Shown: piece by piece, positions 1 through 10,029 of the stretch | Position numbering within the stretch: the stretch's first letter is position 1 | Layout: the number at the start of each line of letters is the position of its first letter | Source of the DNA: Muribaculaceae bacterium | Lineage (GTDB): Bacteria > Bacteroidota > Bacteroidia > Bacteroidales > Muribaculaceae | Direction of reading: 5' to 3' | Length of the DNA: 59,371 bases | Assembly: GCA_022510425.1 (NCBI GenBank) | Contig: JAFLTO010000016.1 | Location: 1-59,371, forward strand | Notes under the pieces: generated by a model | Told to the model about the DNA's origin: nothing | The model's database searches: none | What the model saw: the letters and a program-made list of their open reading frames with translations, nothing else | Position numbers and translations under genes: made by a program

Positions 1-437
1 TATGTAAATATTTAGGATTTATTGAATCAGGATCTTTCAAATATGTTGCCTACACAAAAAAAGGAGAAGAGAAAACCGTTGGACTTGAAACTGTGAGTGG
101 TTTTGTGGCTAACTGGCCATATTGTCTTCAAAACCTTCCTTCGCAAGTTGCGATAATCGCAAATACCGATTCGGAAGTCGCATGTCTTTCGGTTTCTATA
201 ATTATAAAGCGGATCGAAGAAGACAAAAATTTTAGGGAATTGGTAAGCAACGCCACCAAAGCAATGTTCTATACCATCTATGATAGAATGATAGACTTAT
301 ACACCAAGACACCAAAAGAACGATATGATAAAATGTTGGAAAGATGTCCTCAAATGTTTGACTTATTTTCTTTAAAGGATATCGCCTCTTATCTCAACAT
401 CACACCGACGCATTTAAGTCGGTTGCGAAAAAAATAG
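1..437 (+). CDS. Crp/Fnr-family transcriptional regulator (5' end missing)
   Basis: The reading frame is open from base 3 into the window edge, so the start lies upstream. The visible first part (IESGSFKYVAYTKKGEEKT) reads like the beta-roll of a cyclic-nucleotide-binding domain. The middle is helical. The C-terminus (LKDIASYLNITPTHLSRLRK) is a classic Crp-type helix-turn-helix. The gene ends shortly before a strong hairpin terminator and precedes an outer-membrane barrel in the same direction. Which signal it senses cannot be told. It is probably not part of the transfer operon, which begins after a second terminator. Confidence 0.8.
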   Translation, partial: CKYLGFIESGSFKYVAYTKKGEEKTVGLETVSGFVANWPYCLQNLPSQVAIIANTDSEVACLSVSIIIKRIEEDKNFRELVSNATKAMFYTIYDRMIDLYTKTPKERYDKMLERCPQMFDLFSLKDIASYLNITPTHLSRLRKK

Positions 438-462
438 TTATAAATCTTACACTAATTTAGAG

Positions 463-488
463 CTCTCAACATTTGTTGAGAGTTTTTT
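463..488 (+). terminator. Rho-independent terminator after the Crp/Fnr gene
   Basis: CTCTCAAC and GTTGAGAG form an 8-bp perfect stem with a 4-base loop, followed by six T residues. It sits 25 bases after the regulator stop codon. Confidence 0.85.
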
Positions 489-527
489 CATTTATATATC
501 CGAACTTTGCTCCATAAATATCAAATT

Positions 528-2633
528 ATGGGTAAGTTCTTTAATATTCTAATATTTATTGGTTTCATTTTATATCCTTCGTTATCTTCTGCCCAACTGA
601 CAGATAACGATACTATAAAAGTAAAGGAGCTAAATGAAGTTGTTGTACACGCTCAAATGCAGAGTACATCTGTTTCGTCAACTACTTATACTCCTACTAA
701 AAAACAAAAAACAGCAGCTCAAAATGCTGTTGATCTTCTTAGAATGATGGCCATCCCTCAAATTCAGATTAATCCTATAACTGATAAAGTTTCAGATAAT
801 TCAGGGGAAGAGGTCACCATTTTCATAAATCATCTGCATGCCAATGAGGATGAATTGAAAGGGTTACGCACATCTGACGTGAAGAAAGTAGAATTTCTTG
901 AATTCCCAACAGACCCGCGTTTTAGAGGGGCACAAAGGGTAATCAATATTATTGTTAATGAATACACCTATGGTGGTTATACAAAAATATCTGCCAATGA
1001 AAAATTACTTATAGGATTATCAAGTCAAGAGAATATTTTCTCTAAATTTACCTATAAGAAGATGACCTATGACCTTTATATAGGAGTAAATAATATTAAC
1101 AATCATCATACGGGAGAAGATGTAAAAGAGCTTTATTCTCTTGAAGACACAAAAGGAGATCTTTATACAATAATACGTGATGAAACGTTACAAAATTCAC
1201 TTTACAGACAAAATCAATATCCCATTTCATTTCGTGCGACCTATAACACTGAAAAATTCCAAATGCGAAATATGATTGCATTTAATCCCATTGATAATCC
1301 CGCCAACTATCAAAAAGGAATGTTAAATTTCTCGGTCTCACCTGATTGGGACTATTCATATGAAAGAAGCAACCCAGGTAAGAAGAATTTTGTTTCATAT
1401 TCAGGTTCCTTTTTTATTTCTTTGCCAAGAAAGTTTTCTTTAGATATTTCGCCTCGCTTAAATTATAGTCATAATAAAGATAATCTCACATACACTACTT
1501 CAAACTCAACGAAAATAATCCGTAATGCCAAGGAAAATGTTTATAATTTTCGTTTAGACGGATATCTTCAAAAGAGATTTGGACAAAAACATATTGGAAT
1601 ATTTGGTATAAATGGAGGAGACAATATAAATCGATTAAACTATTCCGGTACAGATATATATTCAGATAGATTTCATTATGCCTTCCTTGCCGGATTAGTC
1701 GGATATCAATTGAAGAGTGATAAAGTCAGGTTGTATGCAGATTTTGGATTATATTGGAATCATACCTATATTAATGGTATGTCTTACAATGATACATATC
1801 CGTTTATTCATATTAATTTTGGTTTCTCTCCTAACTCAAAAAATTCTCTTTCTTTATTTTTTCAATATTCGAATGCCACCCCCAATATTAATCAAAAAAC
1901 ACCTGATATCCTACAAGACAATGAATTATCTTATATTACAGGAAATCCATTTTTAAAAAATAGTAGGAATTTAGCATTAAGGTTTAATTACACATGGATA
2001 CCTTCCAATTTCCTTTCCTTAAATGCTTATAGTAATCTATGGGAATATTTTAATAGATTTATAATTACGTATGACTCATATAACAATGGCACTTCTATAC
2101 TTCAGACTTATATTAATAGTGGGAACTTAATAAATGAAGAAATAGGTCTGTCTTTCAATTTGAAATTCTTAAATAATAATCTCCAGTTTTATGTAAATCC
2201 CAAACAAAAATTCTATAAATCAACTGGCAACTATCACAAAATATATACACCTTTTTCTATTAGTGCTCAAATTTCCTATTATTTATCTAAATTTTATATT
2301 CTATTATTTTATCAGTCACCAGAAAAAATGATGATGACAGCTGCTCCACAAATTTATAAAAGTAGAAATTATTATACTATTTCCACGGGGTGGTCAAATT
2401 CAAATTTGAACTTTAGAATAACATTAGCCAATATTTTTAACAAAGGTTGGGGAAGTAGTACAATTTCAACTGAGAGCAAGATTTATACTAATTATACGAA
2501 AATATATTCGACGGATTATCATCCATCTTTAAATCTATCCTTGACATATACCTTTGGATACGGAAAGAAAGTTCAGAGAAGTAATGAGATCGGGGAGCAA
2601 TCCAATAGTGCTTCATCTGCAATTCTAAAATAG
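528..2633 (+). CDS. Outer-membrane beta-barrel protein (OMP_b-brl_3-like)
   Basis: About 701 residues from the ATG at 528; an in-frame TTG at 507 is less likely because the ATG places a signal peptide at residues 1-22 (ending SLSSA). A short plug-like region follows (LNEVVVHAQ, then FINHLHANEDEL and VKKVEFLEFP), as in TonB-receptor-like barrels without a carboxypeptidase-regulatory domain. The rest is rich in alternating aromatic strands typical of a barrel. It is of the same general kind as the two barrels in the peptide loci at 26-28 kb and 33-35 kb, but no precursor or maturase lies beside it. Role unknown; uptake or peptide export across the outer membrane is possible. Confidence 0.75.
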   Translation: MGKFFNILIFIGFILYPSLSSAQLTDNDTIKVKELNEVVVHAQMQSTSVSSTTYTPTKKQKTAAQNAVDLLRMMAIPQIQINPITDKVSDNSGEEVTIFINHLHANEDELKGLRTSDVKKVEFLEFPTDPRFRGAQRVINIIVNEYTYGGYTKISANEKLLIGLSSQENIFSKFTYKKMTYDLYIGVNNINNHHTGEDVKELYSLEDTKGDLYTIIRDETLQNSLYRQNQYPISFRATYNTEKFQMRNMIAFNPIDNPANYQKGMLNFSVSPDWDYSYERSNPGKKNFVSYSGSFFISLPRKFSLDISPRLNYSHNKDNLTYTTSNSTKIIRNAKENVYNFRLDGYLQKRFGQKHIGIFGINGGDNINRLNYSGTDIYSDRFHYAFLAGLVGYQLKSDKVRLYADFGLYWNHTYINGMSYNDTYPFIHINFGFSPNSKNSLSLFFQYSNATPNINQKTPDILQDNELSYITGNPFLKNSRNLALRFNYTWIPSNFLSLNAYSNLWEYFNRFIITYDSYNNGTSILQTYINSGNLINEEIGLSFNLKFLNNNLQFYVNPKQKFYKSTGNYHKIYTPFSISAQISYYLSKFYILLFYQSPEKMMMTAAPQIYKSRNYYTISTGWSNSNLNFRITLANIFNKGWGSSTISTESKIYTNYTKIYSTDYHPSLNLSLTYTFGYGKKVQRSNEIGEQSNSASSAILK

Positions 2634-2858
2634 TTAATTATTTAATGAAAGTTAATAGGCTTCTCGAAAGAATTTTAAAAAGAAATAGGATTTAGCTATC
2701 CTCAATAAAGGTTAATAATTGTAATCGAAAATTAAATTATCATAATTAAAGACCTCTTATAAGTTAGTTTATTTCAATGATAAATATATTTGAGGAAGAT
2801 TATCATTGATAGGGATAAAGCCTTGAAAAACACATAATTTCCATTAAGAAACGCAGTT

Positions 2859-2882
2859 TGCCCCTAAATGGGGCATTTTTTT
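2859..2882 (+). terminator. Rho-independent terminator just before truncated traG
   Basis: TGCCCC pairs with GGGGCA around a 5-base loop and is followed by seven T residues. It stands only about 27 bases before the first possible start codon of the truncated traG, so it separates the left-hand genes from the transfer operon and would block read-through into traG. Confidence 0.8.
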
Positions 2883-2908
2883 GTATCTATATGTACCTTT
2901 TAGACTAA

Positions 2909-4318
2909 TTGGTATCTGATAATCAATTAGGTAAATCCTTTCATATGAATTCGGTAGTCAGGCAGTTACATGAGCAAGGAACCGATGTCGTGATGGTCGA
3001 TACCGGTAATTCATACGAGGGACTATGCGAGTATCTCGGAGGAAAATATATAAGCTATACCGAAGAGAAACCCATCACCATGAATCCTTTCAAGATTACC
3101 AAAGCCGAACTGAACATTGAGAAGATCAACTTCCTGAAAAATTTGGTCCTTCAGATCTGGTTAGGTTCAAATGTGGTTCCGTCAAGAACTGAGACAAGTG
3201 TGGTTGAACAGCTTGTCGGTGAATACTATGAAGCTTTCTTCAACGATAACAAAGGTTATACCCCGGAAAGACGAAAGGATATCAAGAAAGGAATGCTGAC
3301 AGAGCTTGCCAACAAGAATATCGATGAACTGATAAATATTGAAGGTGAAGGAGATTCACCGGAAGAAAAGGTTGACAAACTGCTTGACAAACTTGAAGAA
3401 CGAAGGAAGAATCTCAAGGTTACAGACCTTTCATTCAATTCATTCTATGACTATGCTGTTGAAGCGATAGCCATAATCTGTACCGAGAACTGTATCCCGA
3501 ATGTTCCGAAACAAGGAATCAGACCCTCCGACTTCCGTACAAGCCTTCAGCCATTCTACAAGGGTGGAAAATACGAGAAGACCCTGAATGAACAGACTGA
3601 CAGCACGCTGTTCGATGAATCTTTCATAGTCTTCGAGATTGATGCTATCAAGGATGATCCGACTCTTTTCCCCATAGTGACACTCATCATCATGGATGTA
3701 TTTCTCCAGAAGATGAGACTGAAAAAGAACCGGAAGGTACTTGTAATCGAGGAAGCCTGGAAAGCCATCGCCACACCTTTGATGGCAGAATATATCAAAT
3801 ATCTTTATAAGACAGCCCGAAAATTCTGGGCTTCAGTCGGAGTTGTAACCCAGGAGATTCAGGATATAATCGGCAGTGAGATTGTCAAGGAGGCAATCAT
3901 AAATAACTCAGATGTCGTGATGTTGCTTGACCAGAGCAAGTTCCGTGAACGCTTTGACAACATCAAGGCCATATTGGGTCTGACCGACGTGGATTGCAAA
4001 AAGATCTTCACTATTAACAGACTTGACAACAAGGACGGCAGGTCGTTCTTCCGTGAAGTCTTCATCAGAAGAGGTTCCACGAGCGGAGTCTATGGAGTCG
4101 AAGAATCCAAGGAATGCTACATGACCTACACAACTGAACGGGCAGAGAAAGATGCATTGAAACTTTATAAAGCGGAACTTCAATGCTCACATCAGGAGGC
4201 AATTTCAAGATACTGTCGGGACTGGAACAGAAGCGGCACCAACAATCCTCTTGAATTTGCAAGGAGGGTTCATAAAGCCGGTCATGTATTGAACCTGCCT
4301 GAAAGAAATGACGATTGA
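2909..4318 (+). CDS. traG: TraG-family conjugation ATPase (VirB4-like), N-terminal half missing
   Basis: VirB4-type ATPase powering assembly of the mating channel. Only about 469 residues are present against more than 800 in the usual Bacteroidetes TraG. The frame opens at a TTG exactly at the Walker A region: the GKSFHMNS tail survives but the preceding glycine-rich loop reads VSDNQL instead of a normal GPTGSGKS-type P-loop. Downstream motifs are intact: VMVDTGNSYEGLCEYLGG, KPITMNPF, the Walker B region VLVIEEAWKA, and the TQE segment. The gene is therefore probably a 3' fragment created by recombination or insertion just upstream. A functional copy would have to exist elsewhere for transfer. 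Confidence 0.85.
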   Translation: MVSDNQLGKSFHMNSVVRQLHEQGTDVVMVDTGNSYEGLCEYLGGKYISYTEEKPITMNPFKITKAELNIEKINFLKNLVLQIWLGSNVVPSRTETSVVEQLVGEYYEAFFNDNKGYTPERRKDIKKGMLTELANKNIDELINIEGEGDSPEEKVDKLLDKLEERRKNLKVTDLSFNSFYDYAVEAIAIICTENCIPNVPKQGIRPSDFRTSLQPFYKGGKYEKTLNEQTDSTLFDESFIVFEIDAIKDDPTLFPIVTLIIMDVFLQKMRLKKNRKVLVIEEAWKAIATPLMAEYIKYLYKTARKFWASVGVVTQEIQDIIGSEIVKEAIINNSDVVMLLDQSKFRERFDNIKAILGLTDVDCKKIFTINRLDNKDGRSFFREVFIRRGSTSGVYGVEESKECYMTYTTERAEKDALKLYKAELQCSHQEAISRYCRDWNRSGTNNPLEFARRVHKAGHVLNLPERNDD

Positions 4319-4381
4319 TTATTAGAAACAATAAAAATGTGGTGAGAATTTTCACCGGTCCTAATCCTAATAGATAACGCT

Positions 4382-4690
4382 ATGAATGAATTAAAACTTA
4401 TCGAAGAATTCTGGAGAGATACCGAAGAGCAGAACTTTTCCCGTGAAGCGACAATCCTGTTCTATCATCTTCTTTTCCTTGGCAAAAGGAACAGGAATTA
4501 TGAAAAGATATGCATGCACCCGGCCGGATTGCTCAGTAAGGTCAAAGACTTTTCAGTAAAGGATGTTACTAATGCCAGTGAGGAACTGCAGACCAGGGGT
4601 TATCTCAAATACACACCTGCAGACGGTAATTTCACATCCGGAGTATATCAATTCATTAAAGGTATTACAACTCCTTCCACAAAAAAATAA
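4382..4690 (+). CDS. Small winged-helix-like protein of the transfer operon
   Basis: A 102-residue protein with the layout of a compact winged helix: a helix with SREATILFYHLLFLG, a helix pair with LLSKVKDFSVKDVTNASEEL, then a short wing-like RGYLKYTPADG segment. This resembles the N-terminal domain of replisome-organiser (DnaD-like) proteins, but the resemblance is by eye only. It lies between traG and a large exported protein, and a CCTAATCCTAA motif precedes its ATG by 11 bases. It has no signal peptide. It may be a regulator or DNA-binding accessory of transfer. Confidence 0.6.
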   Translation: MNELKLIEEFWRDTEEQNFSREATILFYHLLFLGKRNRNYEKICMHPAGLLSKVKDFSVKDVTNASEELQTRGYLKYTPADGNFTSGVYQFIKGITTPSTKK

Positions 4691-4695
4691 AAGAC

Positions 4696-7269
4696 TTGAA
4701 AAAATACCTGCTCATATTAGTTCTTACAATCCTGACGGCAACGAAATCTTTCGGTGCCAATCCATGGTATTCCGTCAACTATGACAACAAGACGGTCGCA
4801 GCCATGGTAGCGGCATTCGGAACGGAGACAGCCACGGAGATGTACTATAGTGAGCAGGTTAAGGAGATACTTGACAGATATTCGGCAGCCGAAGTTGCGG
4901 CAGCCGGAATCTTCATGTCGAAGTTTCTCGACAGAAGGGCTCTTACAGACTTAGGTATATGGATCAGCCCGGATGAGAACTATTATTACAAAAGGATATA
5001 CTCCATGGTAGCCTCCAGGATAATGCCGAAAATTTGGACGGTGGCCCAATTGATGTTGCATTCACCCCAGACGGCATTATACTGGGGAAGCTATCTCTTC
5101 AAGATCTGTGCAGAAGTCGAGTCACTTTGCATGCAGTTCGAGTCCATAGTAACCAACTGTTCCTTGTCATTCAAGGATATAGTCTTCTTTCAGATAGCAC
5201 CACAATATGAGCCGTTGTTCAAATTGGCTTCCGGAGGAAACGTGGACTGGAACAAACTCTTTGATGACTTAGGAAACATCTCCAATAACTTCACAAAAGA
5301 GAAACTGCAGGCCGATATCGACAATCTCTATCAGATGGGAGTAAATATTGCCGGTGCAGGAATGGAGAATATGTTGGGTGCATTGTTCGGAGGAAGCAGT
5401 TTCGATGATATAGCCAACGGAAATATCTCGGCAATCATCAATGCCGTCGAGAGCAGTTACGGATTCTACAAGTCTCTTGACAGTTCCATCGGAGGAACAT
5501 TATTGGGAATGATAGGTGGACCTGAAAATGTTGCACAGCTATTCAATATAGACAATTATAACATGACTTCTTGGATAACCGACTATATCCGGGAACTTCA
5601 AGGCCAGTATTATACACAGAGATGGTATATCTACCGGAACGATTCAGGGAATGAAGTGATATGCAATTATTATCCACCAACTGACGATAACTCCATTATC
5701 TATGGAGGTGAATGGTACAGGATAAACACCACCGATGCTTCTTTCTACCCCAATACAGAGCAGACAAACGCCATAAAAGCCAATTCTGAAAGTTATGCCG
5801 GTTGGTCACAGGCAAAAGTTAACCAGCTTAACAGCTCACAGAATGACTATAACTATTCTATCAGTTACAGCAGGCTTTCTTATAATATCAGCCGTAGCGG
5901 TAACCTCTATCAGAAATCCTATGCCTATTCAATAAAGGTCACGAGGTCATGGAACTGGAACGATATCGTATATGAGGATATCTTCGATTCATACACCATG
6001 GATCTGAATACTTTCCAGGCACAACTGAATGCCATGTTGTCAGAACTCAATGACAATGAGGAAGGATATGTTTACCGTATAGGGAGTGACGCAAAGAGAT
6101 ACTATAATGCCACCGATGAGGCCAAGCTGAAAGGTACAGAAAGTGTGATTATAAGTGTCACCTGCCATGACGGTTTCACCCTCATGCAAGGGACAACCCA
6201 ATATAAATGCAGTTCCTGTGGCAGCAGTCTTAATTCACATTCCAAGGATTGTGCCATGACATCAAGTGTTTCGCCAAGCGATATTGATACATCTGATTTA
6301 GACAGGATGGAAAATGAATTAAGAAGTCAGATTGCATCCTTAGAGTCACAGATATCCATACTGGAAGCAGAGAATGCAGACCTGATCAGACAGATTGCAT
6401 CTGCAACAATTGAGGAAGCGGCCATTCTTAGACAGCAATATAATGCCAATAAAGATGAGATAGACCGTCTCAATTCCCAGCTTAACTCTGTCAAGAGAAA
6501 TTTGTCTGATGTTGTGGAAGCAAAAACCCAGGCCCAGGAAGGAGAAAATATCGCGACCGATGATTATTACCGGATCCCTGCCATAATGGCGGACTGTAAG
6601 ACAGCATTTAATCTGACATGGACAGACGAAGGGCACTGGGAGGGTTACTCATTTGTCCGGACAGCCACATCGAGCGGAATGGATGCCGTGATAACATTCA
6701 AGGCCACGCTTTCACTTGCAAGGAAACCGAAATATTTCTTAGGTATCAAGATACACAGGGCAATCCTTCAGATTGACTGGGAACTCACGGCTAATTACAG
6801 CGGAACACAGGTTGTCGATGTGATAGAATTTGATCCTGATATGAGCGACCAGGATAAGACACAGCTGGTCAATAACCGGATAGCGGAGATAGCAAGGGAT
6901 TATCCAAATTGCACAATCACCACAGAATACATCAAGAATGAACCTGTAGAACAGGATAACACCAATGATACTTTCCATTTGCTATGGTCTTCCGACCGGT
7001 TGGAGGTTGCAAGGTCAGTCGATGCACGATTGACAAGGATATATGCCGACTTGGTTTCTCTGGAAAAGATGATGCACTATAAGCTTACGATTATTGATGT
7101 CTTGAAGAGTCAGATGCCCTATATCAATGACAACCAGGGAAGGAAACTGACAATAATAGAGGAAGGCTTCCAACGATGGCTCGAAAACGCTTCGATGGCA
7201 CTCCATTCATCCACTAATCCATATAATAATCCTGAAAATACAGAACCCATTGTACCTGAAAACAGATAA
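4696..7269 (+). CDS. Large exported coiled-coil protein of the transfer apparatus
   Basis: 857 residues from a TTG start that gives a clean signal peptide (about residues 1-20, ending SFG before ANPWYS). The first third is helical. Near residues 500-520 there is a CxxC...C cluster (YKCSSCGSSLNSHSKDC) like a small zinc ribbon. A strongly heptad-like coiled coil follows (about 530-610). The C-terminus carries EEGFQRWLENA, a motif shared with four other exported proteins in the window. The stop overlaps the next start by one base, so the genes are translationally coupled. It probably builds part of the periplasmic mating channel; no named family was recognised. Confidence 0.7.
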   Translation: MKKYLLILVLTILTATKSFGANPWYSVNYDNKTVAAMVAAFGTETATEMYYSEQVKEILDRYSAAEVAAAGIFMSKFLDRRALTDLGIWISPDENYYYKRIYSMVASRIMPKIWTVAQLMLHSPQTALYWGSYLFKICAEVESLCMQFESIVTNCSLSFKDIVFFQIAPQYEPLFKLASGGNVDWNKLFDDLGNISNNFTKEKLQADIDNLYQMGVNIAGAGMENMLGALFGGSSFDDIANGNISAIINAVESSYGFYKSLDSSIGGTLLGMIGGPENVAQLFNIDNYNMTSWITDYIRELQGQYYTQRWYIYRNDSGNEVICNYYPPTDDNSIIYGGEWYRINTTDASFYPNTEQTNAIKANSESYAGWSQAKVNQLNSSQNDYNYSISYSRLSYNISRSGNLYQKSYAYSIKVTRSWNWNDIVYEDIFDSYTMDLNTFQAQLNAMLSELNDNEEGYVYRIGSDAKRYYNATDEAKLKGTESVIISVTCHDGFTLMQGTTQYKCSSCGSSLNSHSKDCAMTSSVSPSDIDTSDLDRMENELRSQIASLESQISILEAENADLIRQIASATIEEAAILRQQYNANKDEIDRLNSQLNSVKRNLSDVVEAKTQAQEGENIATDDYYRIPAIMADCKTAFNLTWTDEGHWEGYSFVRTATSSGMDAVITFKATLSLARKPKYFLGIKIHRAILQIDWELTANYSGTQVVDVIEFDPDMSDQDKTQLVNNRIAEIARDYPNCTITTEYIKNEPVEQDNTNDTFHLLWSSDRLEVARSVDARLTRIYADLVSLEKMMHYKLTIIDVLKSQMPYINDNQGRKLTIIEEGFQRWLENASMALHSSTNPYNNPENTEPIVPENR

Positions 7270-8009
7270 TGAATAGATACTTCCACATATTGCTTTTAAC
7301 TATAATGCTTTTGATTCCCGAATTATCGAAGGCACAATGGAGCTTTGACGTAGGTTCCGTGGAAGCCTACATAGCAGACCATAAAACACAGAGAAGTATT
7401 CTTTTAGCACGGGCAACTTTGGAACAGAGCAACAATATACTTCACGAATACAGTGCCGATGCTGCCGAGGATTTCAAGATACTCAACTTTGACCTTGACA
7501 AATATACAAGGGCATTTGACGTGATTGATGTCATGTACAATTCATTAAGGACTGCAATGAATGTCTATTCCACATATAATACAGTTTCTGACAGGATAAC
7601 CGATTACAAAAAACTGATAAACGACTATAACGAGAAGATTATCCAAAGGAACCGGATAGCCCTCTCTGACACTATCGTGATAACGATAAGCATGAGGTGC
7701 ATAAACAGGATTCTTGACGAGAGCAAGACCCTCTATAAGTCTGTAAGCGACCTTGTGCTGTATGCAACGGGAGCGGCAGCCTGTTCCACATCAGATTTAT
7801 TGCTGGTTCTTGATTGCATAAACTACAGTCTTGACAATATAAAGATACATCTCAATTCAGCATACTTCGACACCTGGAGATACATACAGGTAAGGATCGG
7901 ATATTGGAAAGAGAGTGTGTATCGCAATAAACCACGATCCGTGATATTGGAAGAAGCCTTCGGAAGATGGCGGGACAGCGGACTGAATCCCTATAGAAAT
8001 AAAAATTGA
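7269..8009 (+). CDS. Exported helical protein with C-terminal RW motif
   Basis: 246 residues; signal peptide about residues 1-22 (ending SKA), then mostly helical sequence with heptad-like stretches. The C-terminus is EEAFGRWRDSG, matching the ends of neighbouring exported proteins (EAMSRWRDAG in the next gene). It overlaps the upstream stop by one base. It is in the position where related elements carry TraI-like periplasmic proteins. Its exact role is unknown; a structural periplasmic component of the channel is the simplest reading. Confidence 0.65.
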   Translation: MNRYFHILLLTIMLLIPELSKAQWSFDVGSVEAYIADHKTQRSILLARATLEQSNNILHEYSADAAEDFKILNFDLDKYTRAFDVIDVMYNSLRTAMNVYSTYNTVSDRITDYKKLINDYNEKIIQRNRIALSDTIVITISMRCINRILDESKTLYKSVSDLVLYATGAAACSTSDLLLVLDCINYSLDNIKIHLNSAYFDTWRYIQVRIGYWKESVYRNKPRSVILEEAFGRWRDSGLNPYRNKN

Positions 8010-8023
8010 TCAATATATTTTTA

Positions 8024-8776
8024 ATGAAACGATTTTACAAACATATCTTCCTAATCCTGATTTTAACAATACTTTTTGCTCCTTTGAGAATAAAGGCTCA
8101 ATATGTGACCTATAACCATGATGATTCAAAGATGAACCAGTTTACTGTTGCAGAAATTGGTTCCGGTGCATTGACTCCTTCCTTGTATTACACTTTGCTT
8201 CATAATAGTTATAGACGGACAGCAGCTGCAAGGAACAAACTTAGTTTCAGGACAGAAGCCGGGGTCGCAGCCTACATACAGATAGATGATGCGACCAAAC
8301 TTGACTCAGCAATGATTAAGAGAGCCGAAATTGAGGCACTCAATATTGCAGACCGGACTGGAGGAGCATTAGACCTTGCATGGATGGCCGAAGGAGAAAA
8401 GATAACTAAAAAGTTATCCGACTTCAGGACGAACATCGACAGGATCCTCCAATATGGCGGTACGCCAAACCAACAGAATGTATGGCTTGAACATTACAAT
8501 GTTCTCCAGACAGCCATAAAGTCAACCCAGGAGGCTTACATGCCGAATTCCCAAAGGAAGAAGGAATATCTGTCCATATATGCCGATGCTGCCAAAAAGA
8601 ATGAATCATTGATAAGGTATCTGGTCTATCTCTCCAACAGCAAGACAACAGCCTCACTATTGGGAGCTTCATACGAAAAACAGGACAGGACATCCGGAAT
8701 TGTCGCAGAAGCCATGAGCCGATGGCGAGACGCAGGATGGCAGTCGGTATCAAACCGGACTATAAATTCAGATTAA
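8024..8776 (+). CDS. Exported helical protein with C-terminal RW motif
   Basis: About 250 residues from the ATG at 8024, which I prefer over the in-frame TTG at 8006 because it starts the signal peptide (MKRFYKHIFL...IKA, residues 1-25). The mature part is helical. The C-terminus AEAMSRWRDAGW is nearly the same as that of the previous gene, suggesting the two are distant paralogues that may assemble together. It is followed by about 80 bases containing TCCTAATCCTAAC before the traJ start. Confidence 0.65.
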   Translation: MKRFYKHIFLILILTILFAPLRIKAQYVTYNHDDSKMNQFTVAEIGSGALTPSLYYTLLHNSYRRTAAARNKLSFRTEAGVAAYIQIDDATKLDSAMIKRAEIEALNIADRTGGALDLAWMAEGEKITKKLSDFRTNIDRILQYGGTPNQQNVWLEHYNVLQTAIKSTQEAYMPNSQRKKEYLSIYADAAKKNESLIRYLVYLSNSKTTASLLGASYEKQDRTSGIVAEAMSRWRDAGWQSVSNRTINSD

Positions 8777-8854
8777 TGCAACACCGGTTCCACTTTAGAC
8801 ACTAACTAAGAAATTATATGAAACATATCCTAATCCTAACTTAAAGTCTGAACT

Positions 8855-9985
8855 ATGGCCGATAACATTTTAAGCGATTTTGGGATCAACCTTCTTGAAG
8901 AAGAAGTTGATGACGTGATATTTCAGACTAACGAATTTCTATGTGACGCCACATTCACAGGAATGCAAGGTCCCTTCTGGTGGATATTGCAGATGAGTAT
9001 GGCACTTGCAGCCATGTTCGCCATAATAATGGCCGCCGGAATGACCTATAAGATGATGGTCAAAAAAGAGCCGCTTGACGTGATGAAGCTCTTCCGACCC
9101 TTTGCAGTGGCTATAATCATGACATGGTGGTATCCACCTGCAGACAGCGGAATGAACAACACCAACAACAGCTGGTGTGTGCTTGACTTCCTTGCATACG
9201 TCCCCAATGCCATCGGTTCCTATACCCATGACTTGTATCAGGCAGAAGCAGCACAGATTTCCGACAAATTTGAGGAAGTCCAGCAACTCATCTTTGTCCG
9301 GGATACACTCTATACAGACTTGCAGGCTAAAGCGGATATAGCGAGAGCCGGAACCATGGATCCCTCCCTTATAGAATCCACAATGGAACAGACCGGAGTC
9401 GATGAAGTCACCAACATGGAGAAAGATGCTTCAAAACTATGGTTCACCTCATTGGTTAGCGGAGCAACAGTCTGTATTGACAAGATCGTGATGGTGATAG
9501 CCCTGATAGTTTTCCGAATCGGCTGGTGGGCGACAATCTATTGCCAACAGATCCTTTTGGGAATGTTGACGATATTCGGACCCATTCAATGGGCATTCTC
9601 CCTGTTGCCGAAATGGCAGGATGCCTGGGCTAAATGGCTGACAAGATATCTGACGGTACATTTCTACGGAGCCATGCTCTATTTCGTCGGGTTCTATGTC
9701 CTTCTCCTTTTTGATATAGTGCTATGCATACAGGTTGAGAACCTGACGGCAATAACCCAGAGTGAGGCAACGATGGCTGCCTATCTGCAAAACTCGTTCT
9801 TTTCGGCCGGATATCTGATGGCTGCCTCGATAGTCGCATTGAAATGTCTGAACCTTGTTCCCGACCTTGCGGCATGGATGATACCTGAGGGAGACACAGC
9901 CTTCTCGACAAGAAACTTTGGTGAAGGAGTCGCACAGCAGGCAAAGATGTCAACCCAGGGAGCTATGGCCGGAATGATGAGATGA
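8855..9985 (+). CDS. traJ: TraJ-family conjugation membrane protein (VirB6-like)
   Basis: 376 residues with at least five hydrophobic membrane segments: MSMALAAMFAIIMAAGM near residue 47, then AVAIIMTWW, a long pair around 200-240, one near 275-290 and one near 315-330. The opening FQTNEFLCDATFTGMQGPFW and the following membrane segment are like Bacteroidetes TraJ. This is the polytopic inner-membrane component of the channel. No signal peptide is cleaved. It is followed by traK, L, M, N and O in the canonical order, which strongly supports the name. Confidence 0.85.
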   Translation: MADNILSDFGINLLEEEVDDVIFQTNEFLCDATFTGMQGPFWWILQMSMALAAMFAIIMAAGMTYKMMVKKEPLDVMKLFRPFAVAIIMTWWYPPADSGMNNTNNSWCVLDFLAYVPNAIGSYTHDLYQAEAAQISDKFEEVQQLIFVRDTLYTDLQAKADIARAGTMDPSLIESTMEQTGVDEVTNMEKDASKLWFTSLVSGATVCIDKIVMVIALIVFRIGWWATIYCQQILLGMLTIFGPIQWAFSLLPKWQDAWAKWLTRYLTVHFYGAMLYFVGFYVLLLFDIVLCIQVENLTAITQSEATMAAYLQNSFFSAGYLMAASIVALKCLNLVPDLAAWMIPEGDTAFSTRNFGEGVAQQAKMSTQGAMAGMMR

Positions 9986-10029
9986 TTCCTGATCCTAATT
10001 ACTCAGAGATGAGATAAAAATAAAATGCT

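Noticed and set aside
3256..4355. Antisense ORFs across traG
   Set aside because: Ser/Leu-rich shadow translations without start context or recognisable domains.
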